Assembly (NCBI RefSeq): GCF_016405885.1
Contig: NZ_JAEKGC010000002.1
Location: 248,001-312,000, forward strand
Origin: Arthrobacter sp. MSA 4-2
GTDB taxonomy: Bacteria; Actinomycetota; Actinomycetes; Actinomycetales; Micrococcaceae
Direction: 5' to 3'
DNA: 64,000 bases
Below are positions 1-8,374 of this stretch, one piece after another. Every line of letters begins with the position of its first letter. The stretch's first letter is position 1. Both the position numbers and the translations under genes were made by a program. Below the pieces are notes generated by a model. The model was not told the origin of the DNA, made no database searches, and worked only from the letters and a program-made list of their open reading frames with translations.

Positions 1-219
1 TTCACCCGCGACGGGTCCGCGGCGGCGTCGACCGCGCTGGTCGTCAAGGCGCTGCTCGACGACGCCATGCGGGAAGCGCAGCCCGAGCGGCGCTTCCCGG
101 GCTACACCCACGTCGACGACCTCGCCCGGGCCGCCGCTGCACTTTTCGACGCGCCCGCCGCCGACATCAACGGGCAGCGCACCACACCGGCAGACCTGCT
201 GGCCAGGGCCGACGGCTGA
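1..219 (+). CDS. SDR-family oxidoreductase, C-terminal fragment (gene cut by window edge)
   Basis: An open frame enters from the left edge and ends at a TGA at 217-219, leaving 72 codons. The residues GYTHVDDLARAAAALF followed by NGQR resemble the C-terminal part of short-chain dehydrogenase/reductases, where a substrate-loop helix leads into the conserved 'NGQ' strand. The Rossmann motif and the YxxxK catalytic pair would lie outside the window, so cofactor and substrate cannot be judged. The stop lies 24 bases before the next gene's start. Confidence 0.55.
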   Translation, partial: FTRDGSAAASTALVVKALLDDAMREAQPERRFPGYTHVDDLARAAAALFDAPAADINGQRTTPADLLARADG

Positions 220-231
220 GCGCCGCTAGGG

Positions 232-237
232 GATAAT
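232..237 (+). promoter_or_regulatory. -10 box of a leaderless promoter
   Basis: GATAAT lies six bases upstream of the GTG at 244, and there is no Shine-Dalgarno sequence between them. This geometry puts the transcription start at or next to the start codon, as is common in actinobacteria. No good -35 is visible. Confidence 0.5.
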
Positions 238-243
238 AGGACA

Positions 244-1314
244 GTGACTGAGACTCTTTCGACCTTCCGCCCGCTGCACGACATCAACGAGCGCGGCTTC
301 GCCTCCGACAACTACTCGGGGATCCACCCCGAGGTGCTCGCCGCCATCGCGGCGGCCAACGGCGGCCACCAGGTGGCCTACGGCGATGACGTCTACACCG
401 CCCGGCTCAAGGAACTCCTCGAGGAGCACTTCGGCGAGGGCATCGAGGCCTTCCCCGTGTTCAACGGCACCGGCGCGAACGTCCTGTCGCTCCAGTCGAT
501 CCTGCCCCGCTGGGGCGCCGTCATCTGCGCGGCCACCGCCCACATCAATGTCGACGAGAACGCCGCGCCCGAGCGCGTCGGCGGCATAAAGCTCCTGACG
601 GTTCCCACCCCGGACGGCAAGCTCACCCCCGAGCTGATCGACCGCGAGGCCTGGGGCTGGGGGGACGCCCACCGGGCCCAGCCGCTGGCCGTCTCGATCA
701 CCCAGACCACCGAACTCGGCACGCTCTACACGGTCGAAGAGATCCGGGCCATCGCCGACCACTGCCACGACCGCGGGATGCACCTGCACATGGACGGAGC
801 CCGGCTGGCCAACGCCGCCGCGGCGCTGGGCCTGCCGCTGCGGGCCTTCACCCGCGACGCCGGCGTCGACATCCTCTCCTTCGGCGGCACCAAGAACGGG
901 CTGATGTTCGGCGAATGCGTCGTCGTGCTCAACCCCGCCGCGTCGACGGGGCTTGAATACCTGCGCAAGATGAACATGCAGCTCGCCTCGAAGATGCGCT
1001 TCGTCTCGGCCCAGCTCATCGCCCTGCTCGAAGACGGCCTGTGGCTGCGCTCGGCGTCCCACGCGAACGCCATGGCCGCACGGCTGACCGAGGCGGTGCG
1101 CGGCATCGACGGCGTCCGGCTCACCCAGGAGACCCGGGCGAACGCCGTTTTCGCCATCCTCGACCCGGCAGCCGCCGACCGCATCCGGAAGCAGTTCCGC
1201 TTTTACGACTGGGACCAGGCGACCGGCGAGGTGCGGTGGATGTGCTCGTTCGACACCACCGAGGAGGACGTCGACGCGTTCGCGGCGGCCATCGCGCGCG
1301 AAGTCGGCGCGTAG
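244..1314 (+). CDS. Low-specificity L-threonine aldolase-like PLP enzyme
   Basis: This 356-residue protein belongs to the fold-type I PLP enzymes of the threonine aldolase/beta-eliminating lyase family, which cleave L-threonine or L-allo-threonine to glycine and acetaldehyde in the cytosol. Supporting motifs are the N-terminal SDNYSGIHPEV segment, FNGTGANVL (phosphate-binding region), HMDGARLANA (Asp that contacts the PLP ring nitrogen) and SFGGTKNG with the Schiff-base lysine. The length is typical. The GTG start at 244 is chosen because a -10 box lies just upstream and no ribosome binding site is present. The gene stands alone, with DUF3000 84 bases downstream. A related amino-acid lyase activity is possible, because this subfamily is not well characterised in actinobacteria. 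Confidence 0.8.
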   Translation: MTETLSTFRPLHDINERGFASDNYSGIHPEVLAAIAAANGGHQVAYGDDVYTARLKELLEEHFGEGIEAFPVFNGTGANVLSLQSILPRWGAVICAATAHINVDENAAPERVGGIKLLTVPTPDGKLTPELIDREAWGWGDAHRAQPLAVSITQTTELGTLYTVEEIRAIADHCHDRGMHLHMDGARLANAAAALGLPLRAFTRDAGVDILSFGGTKNGLMFGECVVVLNPAASTGLEYLRKMNMQLASKMRFVSAQLIALLEDGLWLRSASHANAMAARLTEAVRGIDGVRLTQETRANAVFAILDPAAADRIRKQFRFYDWDQATGEVRWMCSFDTTEEDVDAFAAAIAREVGA

Positions 1315-1329
1315 GCGCTCATTGCCTAT

Positions 1330-1347
1330 GGTTACGAAAAGGTAACC
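1330..1347. promoter_or_regulatory. Inverted repeat upstream of DUF3000 gene, possible operator
   Basis: GGTTAC and GTAACC form perfect 6-bp arms around GAAAAG, about 50 bases upstream of the DUF3000 start. The spacing and position suit a dimeric repressor site. No regulator gene lies nearby and no T-tract follows, so a terminator is unlikely. Confidence 0.3.
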
Positions 1348-1397
1348 GCGGCGAGTCCCCCCGCGACACGCCGCACATGATGGCATAGCCTGCGGGG

Positions 1398-2033
1398 GTG
1401 AGCGCACTTGGCGGCCTGTCGCAGGCACCCGACGAATTCCGAACGGCTCTTGCCGGTCTCAAGGAGGCCCGCTGCCGCACCGAGCTGCGCCTCGAGGAGA
1501 TTCCTGCCCCCTCGCGCCTTGCACCGTTCGCGGTCGCCCTCGGCGCGGAGGTGTACCAGCCGGCCCAGCCGGCGCGGCGTCCGGTCCACGGGCCCGCCGG
1601 CGCGGAACTGCTCCCGCAGGAACCGGTGGAGCTCGCCACCGGGCGGTTCATCCTGCTGTACGATCCGCAGGGCTCGGCGGTGTGGGACGGCAAGTTCCGG
1701 GTGGTCACCTACATCCGCGCCCAGCTCGAACCGGACATGGGCAACGACACGCTGCTCGGCTCGGTGGCCTGGACCTGGCTCGCGGAGGCGCTCGAAAACC
1801 ACGGGGCCGCCCACCACAACGCCGGCGGGACGGCGACCCGCATCCTCTCCGAGAGCTACGGAACGCTCGAGGACCGGCCGGACACCATCGACATCGAGCT
1901 GCGGGCCTCCTGGACACCGGACAGCGCGGAGATCCGACGGCACCTCGAGGCGTGGTCCGACATGGTGTGCACCTTCGCGGGGCTGCCGCCCCTCCCCGAG
2001 GGCGTCCTGTCCCTGCCGCACCGGCGCAGCTAG
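1398..2033 (+). CDS. DUF3000 family protein
   Basis: This 211-residue soluble protein matches the actinobacteria-specific DUF3000 family, which normally lies directly upstream of an HRDC-type ribonuclease D, as here. Its function is unknown. It starts with GTG at 1398, and the sequence CATAGCCT about eight bases upstream looks like the -10 of a leaderless promoter, with no Shine-Dalgarno. No signal peptide or membrane segment is visible. Recognisable features are an N-terminal helix (FRTALAGLKEARC) and a central strand region with LEPDMGNDTLLGSVAW. The conserved neighbourhood suggests a role tied to RNA metabolism, but that is inference only. Confidence 0.8.
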   Translation: MSALGGLSQAPDEFRTALAGLKEARCRTELRLEEIPAPSRLAPFAVALGAEVYQPAQPARRPVHGPAGAELLPQEPVELATGRFILLYDPQGSAVWDGKFRVVTYIRAQLEPDMGNDTLLGSVAWTWLAEALENHGAAHHNAGGTATRILSESYGTLEDRPDTIDIELRASWTPDSAEIRRHLEAWSDMVCTFAGLPPLPEGVLSLPHRRS

Positions 2034-2066
2034 GCCCGTCCGGCCGACCGATAGACTGGAACAACC

Positions 2067-3416
2067 ATGAGCTTTGAGAATTCCGATCGGCAGGACCTGC
2101 CCGCCGACGCCGCCCCGCCCACCGAGACGCCCGAGAACGGCACGGAACCTGAGGCCGGGGACCTGCCGCTGCTGACGGAACCGCGCGACGGCGTTCCCTT
2201 CGTCATCGACACTCCCGCCGGGCTCGAACGGGCCGCCGCCGCCCTGGCCGCGGGCACCGGCCCGGCCGCCGTGGACGCCGAGCGTGCTTCCGGCTTCCGG
2301 TACGGCCAGCGGGCCTTCCTCGTGCAGATCCGCAGGGAGGGAGCCGGCACCTGGCTCATCGACCCGGAGCCCTTCGGAGACCTGAAAATTATCGACGACG
2401 CCCTCGAGGGCGTCGAGTGGATCCTTCACGCCGCAAGCCAGGACCTTCCCTGCCTCTCGGACCTCGGCATGTGGCCCGACCGCCTCTTCGACACCGAACT
2501 GGCCGCACGGCTGGCCGGGCTCCCGCGCGTCGGGCTCGCCGCGGTGATCGAGTCCCAGCTGGGCTTCACCCTCGCCAAGGAACACTCTGCGGCCGACTGG
2601 TCCACCCGCCCGCTGCCCGAACCGTGGCTGCGGTACGCCGCCCTCGACGTCGAGGTGCTCAGCGAACTGCGCGGCAAGCTCGCCGCACTGCTGGACGGGC
2701 AGGGGAAGCTTGAGATCGCCGAGGAGGAGTTCGAGCACATCCGCTCGGCTCCGCCGGCCGAACCCAAGACCGACCCCTGGCGCCGCACGTCGGGGCTCCA
2801 CCAGATCCGCGACCGCCGCCAGCTCGAGGCGGTCCGGCGGATGTGGACCGAACGCGAGGAACTGGCCCAACGGCGCGACGTCGCACCGGGCCGGCTGATC
2901 CCGGATTCCGCAATCGTCGCCGCGGCCAAGGCGATGCCCGCCACGGTGCCGCAACTGCTGTCCACCAAGGGCTTCCACGGCCGCGCCGCCCAGAAGGAAG
3001 CACCCCGCTGGATGCGGTGCATCAACGACGCGCGCCGGGCCAAGGACCTCCCACCCCTTCACATCTCCAGCAACACTCCCCCGCCGCCGCGCGTCTGGGC
3101 CGAAAAGGATCCCGAGGCGGCCGCCCGGCTCATCACCGCCCGCCCGCGGATCGCGGCGCAGGCCGAGAAGCTCGACATGCCGGTGGAGAACCTCCTGACG
3201 CCGGACTTCCTGCGCCGGATCGCCTGGCGTCCGCCCGCCGAGATCACCCTGGAGACCATCAGCGCCGCCCTTGCGGAATTGGGTGCCCGGCGCTGGCAGA
3301 TCGACCGCGTTGCGGCGGTCATCACCGTGGCCTTCCTGGAGCCCGACCCGCTTCCCATCAAGGCCTCGACGCCGAAGGCGGCGCCCGACGCTGGCCCGGT
3401 TGAGGCCGCCGGGTAG
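2067..3416 (+). CDS. Ribonuclease D-like 3'-5' exonuclease with HRDC domain
   Basis: This 449-residue protein carries a DEDD-family 3'-5' exonuclease domain followed by an HRDC nucleic-acid-binding domain, and would act in stable-RNA processing or decay. The exonuclease residues are seen in AAVDAERASGFRYG (Exo I), LHAASQDLPCL (Exo II) and YAALDVEVLSEL (Exo III). The HRDC domain lies around residues 240-320 (REELAQRRDVAPGRLIPD). The first 40 residues are acidic and probably disordered. The ATG at 2067 follows a TAGACT-like -10 by about 12 bases, so the leader is very short. The stop is followed by the fad operon promoter region. Exact substrates are not predictable. Confidence 0.85.
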   Translation: MSFENSDRQDLPADAAPPTETPENGTEPEAGDLPLLTEPRDGVPFVIDTPAGLERAAAALAAGTGPAAVDAERASGFRYGQRAFLVQIRREGAGTWLIDPEPFGDLKIIDDALEGVEWILHAASQDLPCLSDLGMWPDRLFDTELAARLAGLPRVGLAAVIESQLGFTLAKEHSAADWSTRPLPEPWLRYAALDVEVLSELRGKLAALLDGQGKLEIAEEEFEHIRSAPPAEPKTDPWRRTSGLHQIRDRRQLEAVRRMWTEREELAQRRDVAPGRLIPDSAIVAAAKAMPATVPQLLSTKGFHGRAAQKEAPRWMRCINDARRAKDLPPLHISSNTPPPPRVWAEKDPEAAARLITARPRIAAQAEKLDMPVENLLTPDFLRRIAWRPPAEITLETISAALAELGARRWQIDRVAAVITVAFLEPDPLPIKASTPKAAPDAGPVEAAG

Positions 3417-3446
3417 CGAAGGTTTCGGCTCCGCTTGCACCGCTAA

Positions 3447-3462
3447 GTTACTGATGAGTAAC
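3447..3462. promoter_or_regulatory. Palindromic operator candidate upstream of fadA-fadB
   Basis: GTTACT-GATG-AGTAAC is a perfect 6-bp inverted repeat with a 4-bp spacer, placed 36 bases upstream of the thiolase start. TTACT...AGTAA palindromes of this size are typical TetR-family sites in front of actinobacterial fatty-acid degradation genes. That makes an acyl-CoA-responsive repressor plausible, but its gene is not in the window. Confidence 0.5.
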
Positions 3463-3498
3463 ATGAGGTCGGATCAACATCTCAAAGAGGAGCACAGT

Positions 3499-4749
3499 GT
3501 GAGCCAACCAGCAGCAACCACCCCTGCCCGTGCCGCTGCCCGCAGCGTGCGGGACGTCGTCTTCGTCGACGGCGTACGGACCCCGTTCGGCAAGGCCGGC
3601 GACAAGGGGATCTATGCCGGGATGCGGGCCGATGACCTGGTGGTCAAGTGCATCCGGGACCTGTTGCGCCGCAATCCCTCCCTGCCCCCCGAGCGGATCG
3701 ACGACGTCGCGATCGCCGCCACCACCCAGACCGGGGACCAGGGACTCACCATCGGCCGCACCGCAGCCCTGCTCGCCGGGCTGCCCCGCACCGTGCCGGG
3801 CTTCGCCATCGACCGGATGTGCGCCGGCGCCCTGACCGCCGTGACCACCACTGCCTCCGGCATCGCCTTCGGCGCCTACGACGTCGCGATCGCCGGCGGC
3901 GTTGAACACATGGGCAACCACCCGATGGGCGAGGGCGCCGACCCGAACCCGCGGTTTCTGTCGGAGCGGCTCGTGGATCCGGCGGCCCTGAACATGGGCA
4001 ACACCGCCGAGAACCTCCACGACCGCTTCCCCGCCATCACCAAGGACCGCACCGACGCCTACGCCGTCCGCAGCCAGGCCAAGCTCGCCGCCGCCTACGC
4101 GGAGAACCGGATCCAGCCGGACCTGGTGCCCGTCGCGGGCCGGAAGCCCGGCGAAGGCTGGACCCTCCACAGCGTCGATGAGCCGCCGCGGCCCGGCACC
4201 ACGGTGGAGGACCTCGCCCAGCTGCGCACCCCCTTCCGCCCGCACGGCCGGGTCACGGCCGGGAACGCCGCGGGCCTCAACGACGGCGCGACCGCCGCGC
4301 TGCTGGCCTCCGCCGACAGTGCCGCCGAGCTCGGCCTGCCGGTGCGCATGCTGCTGGTGGCCTACGCCTTCGCCGGCGTCGAGCCCGAGGTGATGGGCAT
4401 CGGCCCGGTCCCCGCCACCGAGAAGGCCCTGCGCCAGGCGGGCCTCGGCATCGAGGACATCGGCTTGTTCGAGATCAACGAGGCCTTCGCTGTGCAGGTG
4501 CTCTCCTTCCTGGACCACTTCGGCATCGCCGACGACGACCCGCGCGTCAACCGCTACGGCGGCGCCATCGCCGTCGGGCACCCCCTCGCCTCCTCCGGCG
4601 TCCGGCTGATGACCCAGCTCGCCCGCCAGTTCGAGGAGGACCCCTCGGTGCGCTACGGCATGACCACCATGTGCATCGGCCTCGGAATGGGCGCCACCGT
4701 CATCTGGGAAAACCCCCACCACGCCGACTACGGACAGGACGCAGCATGA
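3499..4749 (+). CDS. fadA: Acetyl-CoA C-acyltransferase (3-ketoacyl-CoA thiolase)
   Basis: This 416-residue thiolase catalyses the last step of beta-oxidation, releasing acetyl-CoA from 3-ketoacyl-CoA. The nucleophilic cysteine is C108 in DRMCAGALTAV. The other catalytic boxes are NEAFAVQ, GGAIAVGHPLASSG (His) and CIGLGMGA (second Cys). The GTG at 3499 is chosen over upstream frames because AGAGGAG lies at the right distance before it and family homology begins about 18 residues later. The stop overlaps the fadB start (ATGA), so the two subunits are translationally coupled and probably form a trifunctional-enzyme-like complex. Regulation by the palindrome at 3447-3462 is likely. Confidence 0.9.
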   Translation: MSQPAATTPARAAARSVRDVVFVDGVRTPFGKAGDKGIYAGMRADDLVVKCIRDLLRRNPSLPPERIDDVAIAATTQTGDQGLTIGRTAALLAGLPRTVPGFAIDRMCAGALTAVTTTASGIAFGAYDVAIAGGVEHMGNHPMGEGADPNPRFLSERLVDPAALNMGNTAENLHDRFPAITKDRTDAYAVRSQAKLAAAYAENRIQPDLVPVAGRKPGEGWTLHSVDEPPRPGTTVEDLAQLRTPFRPHGRVTAGNAAGLNDGATAALLASADSAAELGLPVRMLLVAYAFAGVEPEVMGIGPVPATEKALRQAGLGIEDIGLFEINEAFAVQVLSFLDHFGIADDDPRVNRYGGAIAVGHPLASSGVRLMTQLARQFEEDPSVRYGMTTMCIGLGMGATVIWENPHHADYGQDAA

Positions 4750-6869
4750 GCTTCGAACGCTTTGAGGAACTTGCCGGGCTGGTGCCCAACGAGATCGTCA
4801 CCCACTCCCTGGTTCAGGACGTCGCCCTGCCCGGCGGAGCCGGCACCCTGGCGCTCATCACCCTCGACAACGGCAAGGACCACACCAAGCCGACCACCCT
4901 TGGCCCGAACACCCTGATCGAGTTCGGCCGCACCCTCGAGGGCCTCAAGGAGCGCAGCAGCCGCGGGGAGATCGCCGCTGTCGCCATCACCGGCAAGCCC
5001 TACTTCCTCGTCGCAGGCGCCGACCTCTCGACGGTGAAGTCCCTCAAGGCCGAAAAGCACGGCCGGGCGATGGCCGAGCTGGGCCACGCGGCCTACGACC
5101 TGCTCGGCTCCCTCGGGGTCCCCAGCTTCGCCTTCATCAACGGGGTGGCCCTCGGCGGCGGCCTCGAAATCGCCCTCGCCGCGGATTACCGCACCGTCTC
5201 CACCGGAGCCAACGGACTCGGCCTGCCCGAAGCGTTCATCGGCCTGGTCCCCGGCTGGGGCGGGGTGTACCGGCTGCCGCGCCTGGTCGGGCCAGCCTCC
5301 GCGGTCAAGGTGATGATCGAGAACCCGCTGAGCAACAACCGGATGCTCGACGGCTCCGCCGCCTACGGGATCGGCATCGCCGACGCGCTCTTCGAACCCG
5401 CGGACTTCCTCGAGCAGTCCCTGGCCTGGGCCGCCCGCGTCGTCGCCGGCGATCCCGCCACTGTGCAGGCCGTCGAGGCGCGCCGTGCGGGCTTCACCGC
5501 CTACAGCGACGCCGACTGGGATGCCGCCGCCGCCGCGGGACGGGCCTTCATCCAGGCCCGCACCGGCAACGCCGCGCCGGCCCCATCGCGGGTCCTCGAC
5601 CTGTTCGAGGCGGGCAAGACGCTGACCCGTGAGCAGTCCGCCGAGGCCGAATGCATCGCGCTGGCCGAGCTCATGCAGACCCCCGAGTTCCACGCGACCG
5701 TGTACGCGTTCCTCGAGCTGGTGCAGAAGCGCGCCAAGCGGCCCGCCGGGGCACCGGATGCGAAGCTCGCCCGGCCGGTGACGAAGGTCGGCGTCGTCGG
5801 GGCCGGCCTGATGGCCAGCCAGCTGGTGCTGCTCTTCGCCCGCCAGCTGAAGGTGCCGGTGGTCCTGACCGACATCGACCAGGCCCGCGTCGACAAGGGC
5901 GTCGCCTACGTCCACGCCGAGGTCGACAAGCTGCTGGGCAAAAAGAAGCTCTCGCAGGATGCTGCCAACCGTACGAAGGCGCTGGTCTCCGGATCGGTCT
6001 CCAAGGAGGCCTTCGCGGACGCCGACTTCGTGATCGAGGCGGTCTTCGAGGAAATGGGCGTCAAGAAGCAGGTCTTCGCTGAGGTCGAGGCCGTCGTATC
6101 CCCCGAGTGCATCCTCGCCACGAACACCTCCTCCCTGTCGGTCACCGACATGGCCACCGACCTGGCCCACCCCGAGCGGGTCGTCGGCTTCCACTTCTTC
6201 AACCCCGTGGCCGCGATGCCGCTGCTGGAGATCGTGAGGGCCCCCAAGACCGACGACGCCGTGCTTGCCACCGCCTTCGCTCTGGCCAAGCAGCTGAAGA
6301 AGAACGCCGTCCTGGTCCAGGACGCCCCGGCGTTCGTCGTCAACCGGATCCTGGGGCGTATGTTCGGCGAGATCACCAAGGTGTTCGACGAGGGCACCGA
6401 CGCCGAGACCGCCGACAACGCGCTGCGGCCCATGGGCCTGCCGATGACGCCGTTCCGGCTGCTGGCCCTCGTGGGCCTGCCGGTGGGCCAGCACGTCCAG
6501 GAGTCGCTGCACGCGGCCTTCGGCGACCGGTTCCACGTCTCGGCGAACCAGCAGAAGCTGATCGACGCCGGCATCAAGGGGCTGTGGGTTCGGGACGAGT
6601 CGGGCCGGGAAACGGTGCCCGAGTCCACCCTGGCCCTGATGGAGCGCGGTTCCTCGCCGTCGTCGAGTGAGGAGATCCTGCGGCGCACGCAGGACGCCCT
6701 CGCTGACGAGATCGGCAGGATGCTCGACGAGGGCGTCGTCGCCGCCCCGGAGGACATCGACCTGTGCGTCATCATGGGCGCCGGCTGGCCGATGCACCTT
6801 GGCGGCATCACGCCGTACCTCGACCGCACGGGGGCCTCCGAGCGGGTCCGCGGCCGGACGTTCCGCTAG
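4746..6869 (+). CDS. fadB: Enoyl-CoA hydratase / 3-hydroxyacyl-CoA dehydrogenase, FadB-like multifunctional subunit
   Basis: This 707-residue fusion performs the two middle steps of beta-oxidation: hydration of enoyl-CoA, then NAD-dependent oxidation of 3-hydroxyacyl-CoA. The N-terminal crotonase domain (roughly residues 15-300) shows the oxyanion-hole region VAGADLS and NGVALGGGLEIALAADYR. The 3-hydroxyacyl-CoA dehydrogenase domain starts near residue 340 with VGVVGAGLMAS (NAD-binding glycines), then the catalytic-His motif GFHFFNPVAAMPLLEIV, and FVVNRILG opens the C-terminal helical domain. The ATG overlaps the fadA stop. The length agrees with FadB/FadJ. The next 509 bases hold no gene, so this pair is the whole operon. 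Confidence 0.9.
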   Translation: MSFERFEELAGLVPNEIVTHSLVQDVALPGGAGTLALITLDNGKDHTKPTTLGPNTLIEFGRTLEGLKERSSRGEIAAVAITGKPYFLVAGADLSTVKSLKAEKHGRAMAELGHAAYDLLGSLGVPSFAFINGVALGGGLEIALAADYRTVSTGANGLGLPEAFIGLVPGWGGVYRLPRLVGPASAVKVMIENPLSNNRMLDGSAAYGIGIADALFEPADFLEQSLAWAARVVAGDPATVQAVEARRAGFTAYSDADWDAAAAAGRAFIQARTGNAAPAPSRVLDLFEAGKTLTREQSAEAECIALAELMQTPEFHATVYAFLELVQKRAKRPAGAPDAKLARPVTKVGVVGAGLMASQLVLLFARQLKVPVVLTDIDQARVDKGVAYVHAEVDKLLGKKKLSQDAANRTKALVSGSVSKEAFADADFVIEAVFEEMGVKKQVFAEVEAVVSPECILATNTSSLSVTDMATDLAHPERVVGFHFFNPVAAMPLLEIVRAPKTDDAVLATAFALAKQLKKNAVLVQDAPAFVVNRILGRMFGEITKVFDEGTDAETADNALRPMGLPMTPFRLLALVGLPVGQHVQESLHAAFGDRFHVSANQQKLIDAGIKGLWVRDESGRETVPESTLALMERGSSPSSSEEILRRTQDALADEIGRMLDEGVVAAPEDIDLCVIMGAGWPMHLGGITPYLDRTGASERVRGRTFR

Positions 6870-6921
6870 ACCGCCCCCGATTACGACAAACGCGCCACAT
6901 AACGACACACGCACCCGATAG

Positions 6922-6957
6922 CGACGAACGCACCCGATATATCGGGTGCGTTCGTCG
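6922..6957. repeat. 36-bp perfect palindrome, intergenic REP-like unit
   Basis: Two 18-bp arms meet without a spacer (centre CGATATATCG). The arm contains CGACGAACGCACCCGAT, which recurs at 7238-7281 and, in variant form, at 55456-55517. It lies between the convergent fadB and aldo/keto reductase genes and could act as a bidirectional terminator. The surrounding segment (6870-7378) holds more copies and no coding sequence that I can support. Confidence 0.6.
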
Positions 6958-7071
6958 TTTTCGGGTGCAGCCGTCGCTTCCTGACACCGCGGCCGCCCGA
7001 GGTAGGAGACCGGGGACAGACGTCGACGGGCGGGCCTGATAGCGACGAACACACCGCACATCGGTCACCGA

Positions 7072-7125
7072 GCCAGAAAGCGACGAAAATACCCGCAAAA
7101 TCGGGTCCCATTGTCGCTTTCTGGC
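7072..7125. repeat. Intergenic hairpin, second unit
   Basis: GCCAGAAAGCGAC and GTCGCTTTCTGGC form 13-bp arms. An inner CCCG...CGGG pair makes a nested stem. It belongs to the same intergenic cluster as the neighbouring CGACGAACGCACC palindromes but has different outer arms. Confidence 0.5.
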
Positions 7126-7237
7126 CCCACCGTCGTCTTCAGGCACCGCCGTCGTTCTTGGATGCAGCCGTCGCTTTCAGGCGCAAGGCCGGGGTGCGGA
7201 CGCCGACGGGCAAGCCACATGACGACGCACGGGCCTC

Positions 7238-7281
7238 AAAACGACGAACGCACCCGATAAATCGGGTCCGTTCGTCGTTTT
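7238..7281. repeat. Intergenic hairpin, third unit of the CGACGAACGCACC family
   Basis: Arms of 21 bp (AAAACGACGAACGCACCCGAT and its complement with one mismatch) surround a two-base loop. A further half-unit TTCGTCGTTTTCGGGTGCG follows directly at about 7290-7308, so copies appear to have accumulated in tandem. Confidence 0.55.
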
Positions 7282-7378
7282 CGGGTGCGTTCGTCGTTTT
7301 CGGGTGCGGCCGTCACATTCGGGCACCGCTGTCGCATTCGGCCGCGCAGCCAGTGACACGGACGCCCGACGGCTTACC

Positions 7379-8338
7379 TCAGCCTCGCGGGAAGATCCGG
7401 TCCAGCTCCTCGAGGTCCGACGGCGACGGCGTCCAGGTGGCGGCCGCGGCGTTCTGGGCCACCTGCTCCGGAGTCGTGGCCCCGGCGATGATGCTCGACA
7501 CCGTCGGCTGGGCCGCAAGCCAGGAAAAGGCCACCTGCACCTCGGTCAGCCCGCGGGCCGCCGCAAAGGCACCGAAGGCCGCGAGCTGCTCTCGATCGGC
7601 CTGCTCGAGCAGGTGCGTGCGGACCCGGGTCAGCCGACTGCCCTCGGGCGCCTTCCCGGAGGAATACTTGCCGGTCAGCAGCCCGTTGGCGAGCGGGAAG
7701 TACGGAAGCAGCCCCAGCCCGTACGCGGCGGAGGCAGGGATCACTTCCTTCTCGGCCTCCCGATCGAGCAGGCTGTACGCGTTCTGGGCCGAAACGAAGG
7801 GGGTGAGCCCCTCAAGCCGCGCCGTGAACTCGGCCTCGGCGATCTGCCAGCCCGCCCGGTTCGAGTGCCCGAGGTAGCGGACCTTTCCGTCGCTCACGAG
7901 GGTATCCAGCGCCGACAGTGTTTCCTCGATGGGCGTCCCCGCATCGGGCACGTGGAACTGGTAGAGGTCGATCCAGTCGGTGCCCAACCGCTTCAGGGAC
8001 GACTCGACGGCGCGCAGGATGTACCGACGGGAGCCGCGCGCACCCCAGTCGGGTCCGTTGGCGCCGCGCATGTCCGCGCCGAACTTCGTGGCCAGCACGA
8101 CGTCGTCCCGGCGCTTCCCGAGGGCCTTACCGAGCATTTCCTCGCTCAGGCCCGGGTGCCCGCCGTAGATGTCGGCGACGTCGAACAGGGTGATCCCGGC
8201 ATCGATGGCCGCGTGGACGACGGCGTCGGTCCCCTGCTGGGTTTCCGTGGCGGTGCCCGGGCGACCGAGATTGTTGCAGCCGAGCCCCACGGTTGAGACA
8301 CTCAGGCCGGAAGACCCGAGCCGTCGGTATTCAGTCAT
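7379..8338 (-). CDS. Aldo/keto reductase
   Basis: This 319-residue protein is a single TIM-barrel NADPH-dependent aldo/keto reductase of the voltage-channel beta-like/general stress type. The catalytic tetrad is visible: Asp and Tyr in FDVADIYGGHPG, Lys in LATKFGAD, and His in LYQFHVPDAG. The N-terminus MTEYRRLGSSGLSVSTVGLG and the C-terminal LEELDRIFP are typical for the family. The substrate cannot be inferred. It lies 36 bases downstream of ndk on the same strand and may be cotranscribed at the end of that cluster. Its 3' end faces the palindromic repeats at 6.9-7.3 kb. Confidence 0.85.
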   Translation of the reverse strand: MTEYRRLGSSGLSVSTVGLGCNNLGRPGTATETQQGTDAVVHAAIDAGITLFDVADIYGGHPGLSEEMLGKALGKRRDDVVLATKFGADMRGANGPDWGARGSRRYILRAVESSLKRLGTDWIDLYQFHVPDAGTPIEETLSALDTLVSDGKVRYLGHSNRAGWQIAEAEFTARLEGLTPFVSAQNAYSLLDREAEKEVIPASAAYGLGLLPYFPLANGLLTGKYSSGKAPEGSRLTRVRTHLLEQADREQLAAFGAFAAARGLTEVQVAFSWLAAQPTVSSIIAGATTPEQVAQNAAAATWTPSPSDLEELDRIFPRG

Positions 8339-8374
8339 GCACTCACCCTTCCCGGGGAGTCCGGTGGAGCGGGA

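Noticed and set aside
1332-3464. 710-codon antisense frame across DUF3000 and ribonuclease D
   Set aside because: It is a shadow of high-G+C codon use on the opposite strand. The product is low-complexity Gly/Arg/Val-rich, with no family features, while the plus strand carries conserved genes.
4728-7061. 777-codon antisense frame across fadB
   Set aside because: Same cause: long antisense frames are expected at this G+C. The product lacks domains and the fadB frame is clearly conserved.
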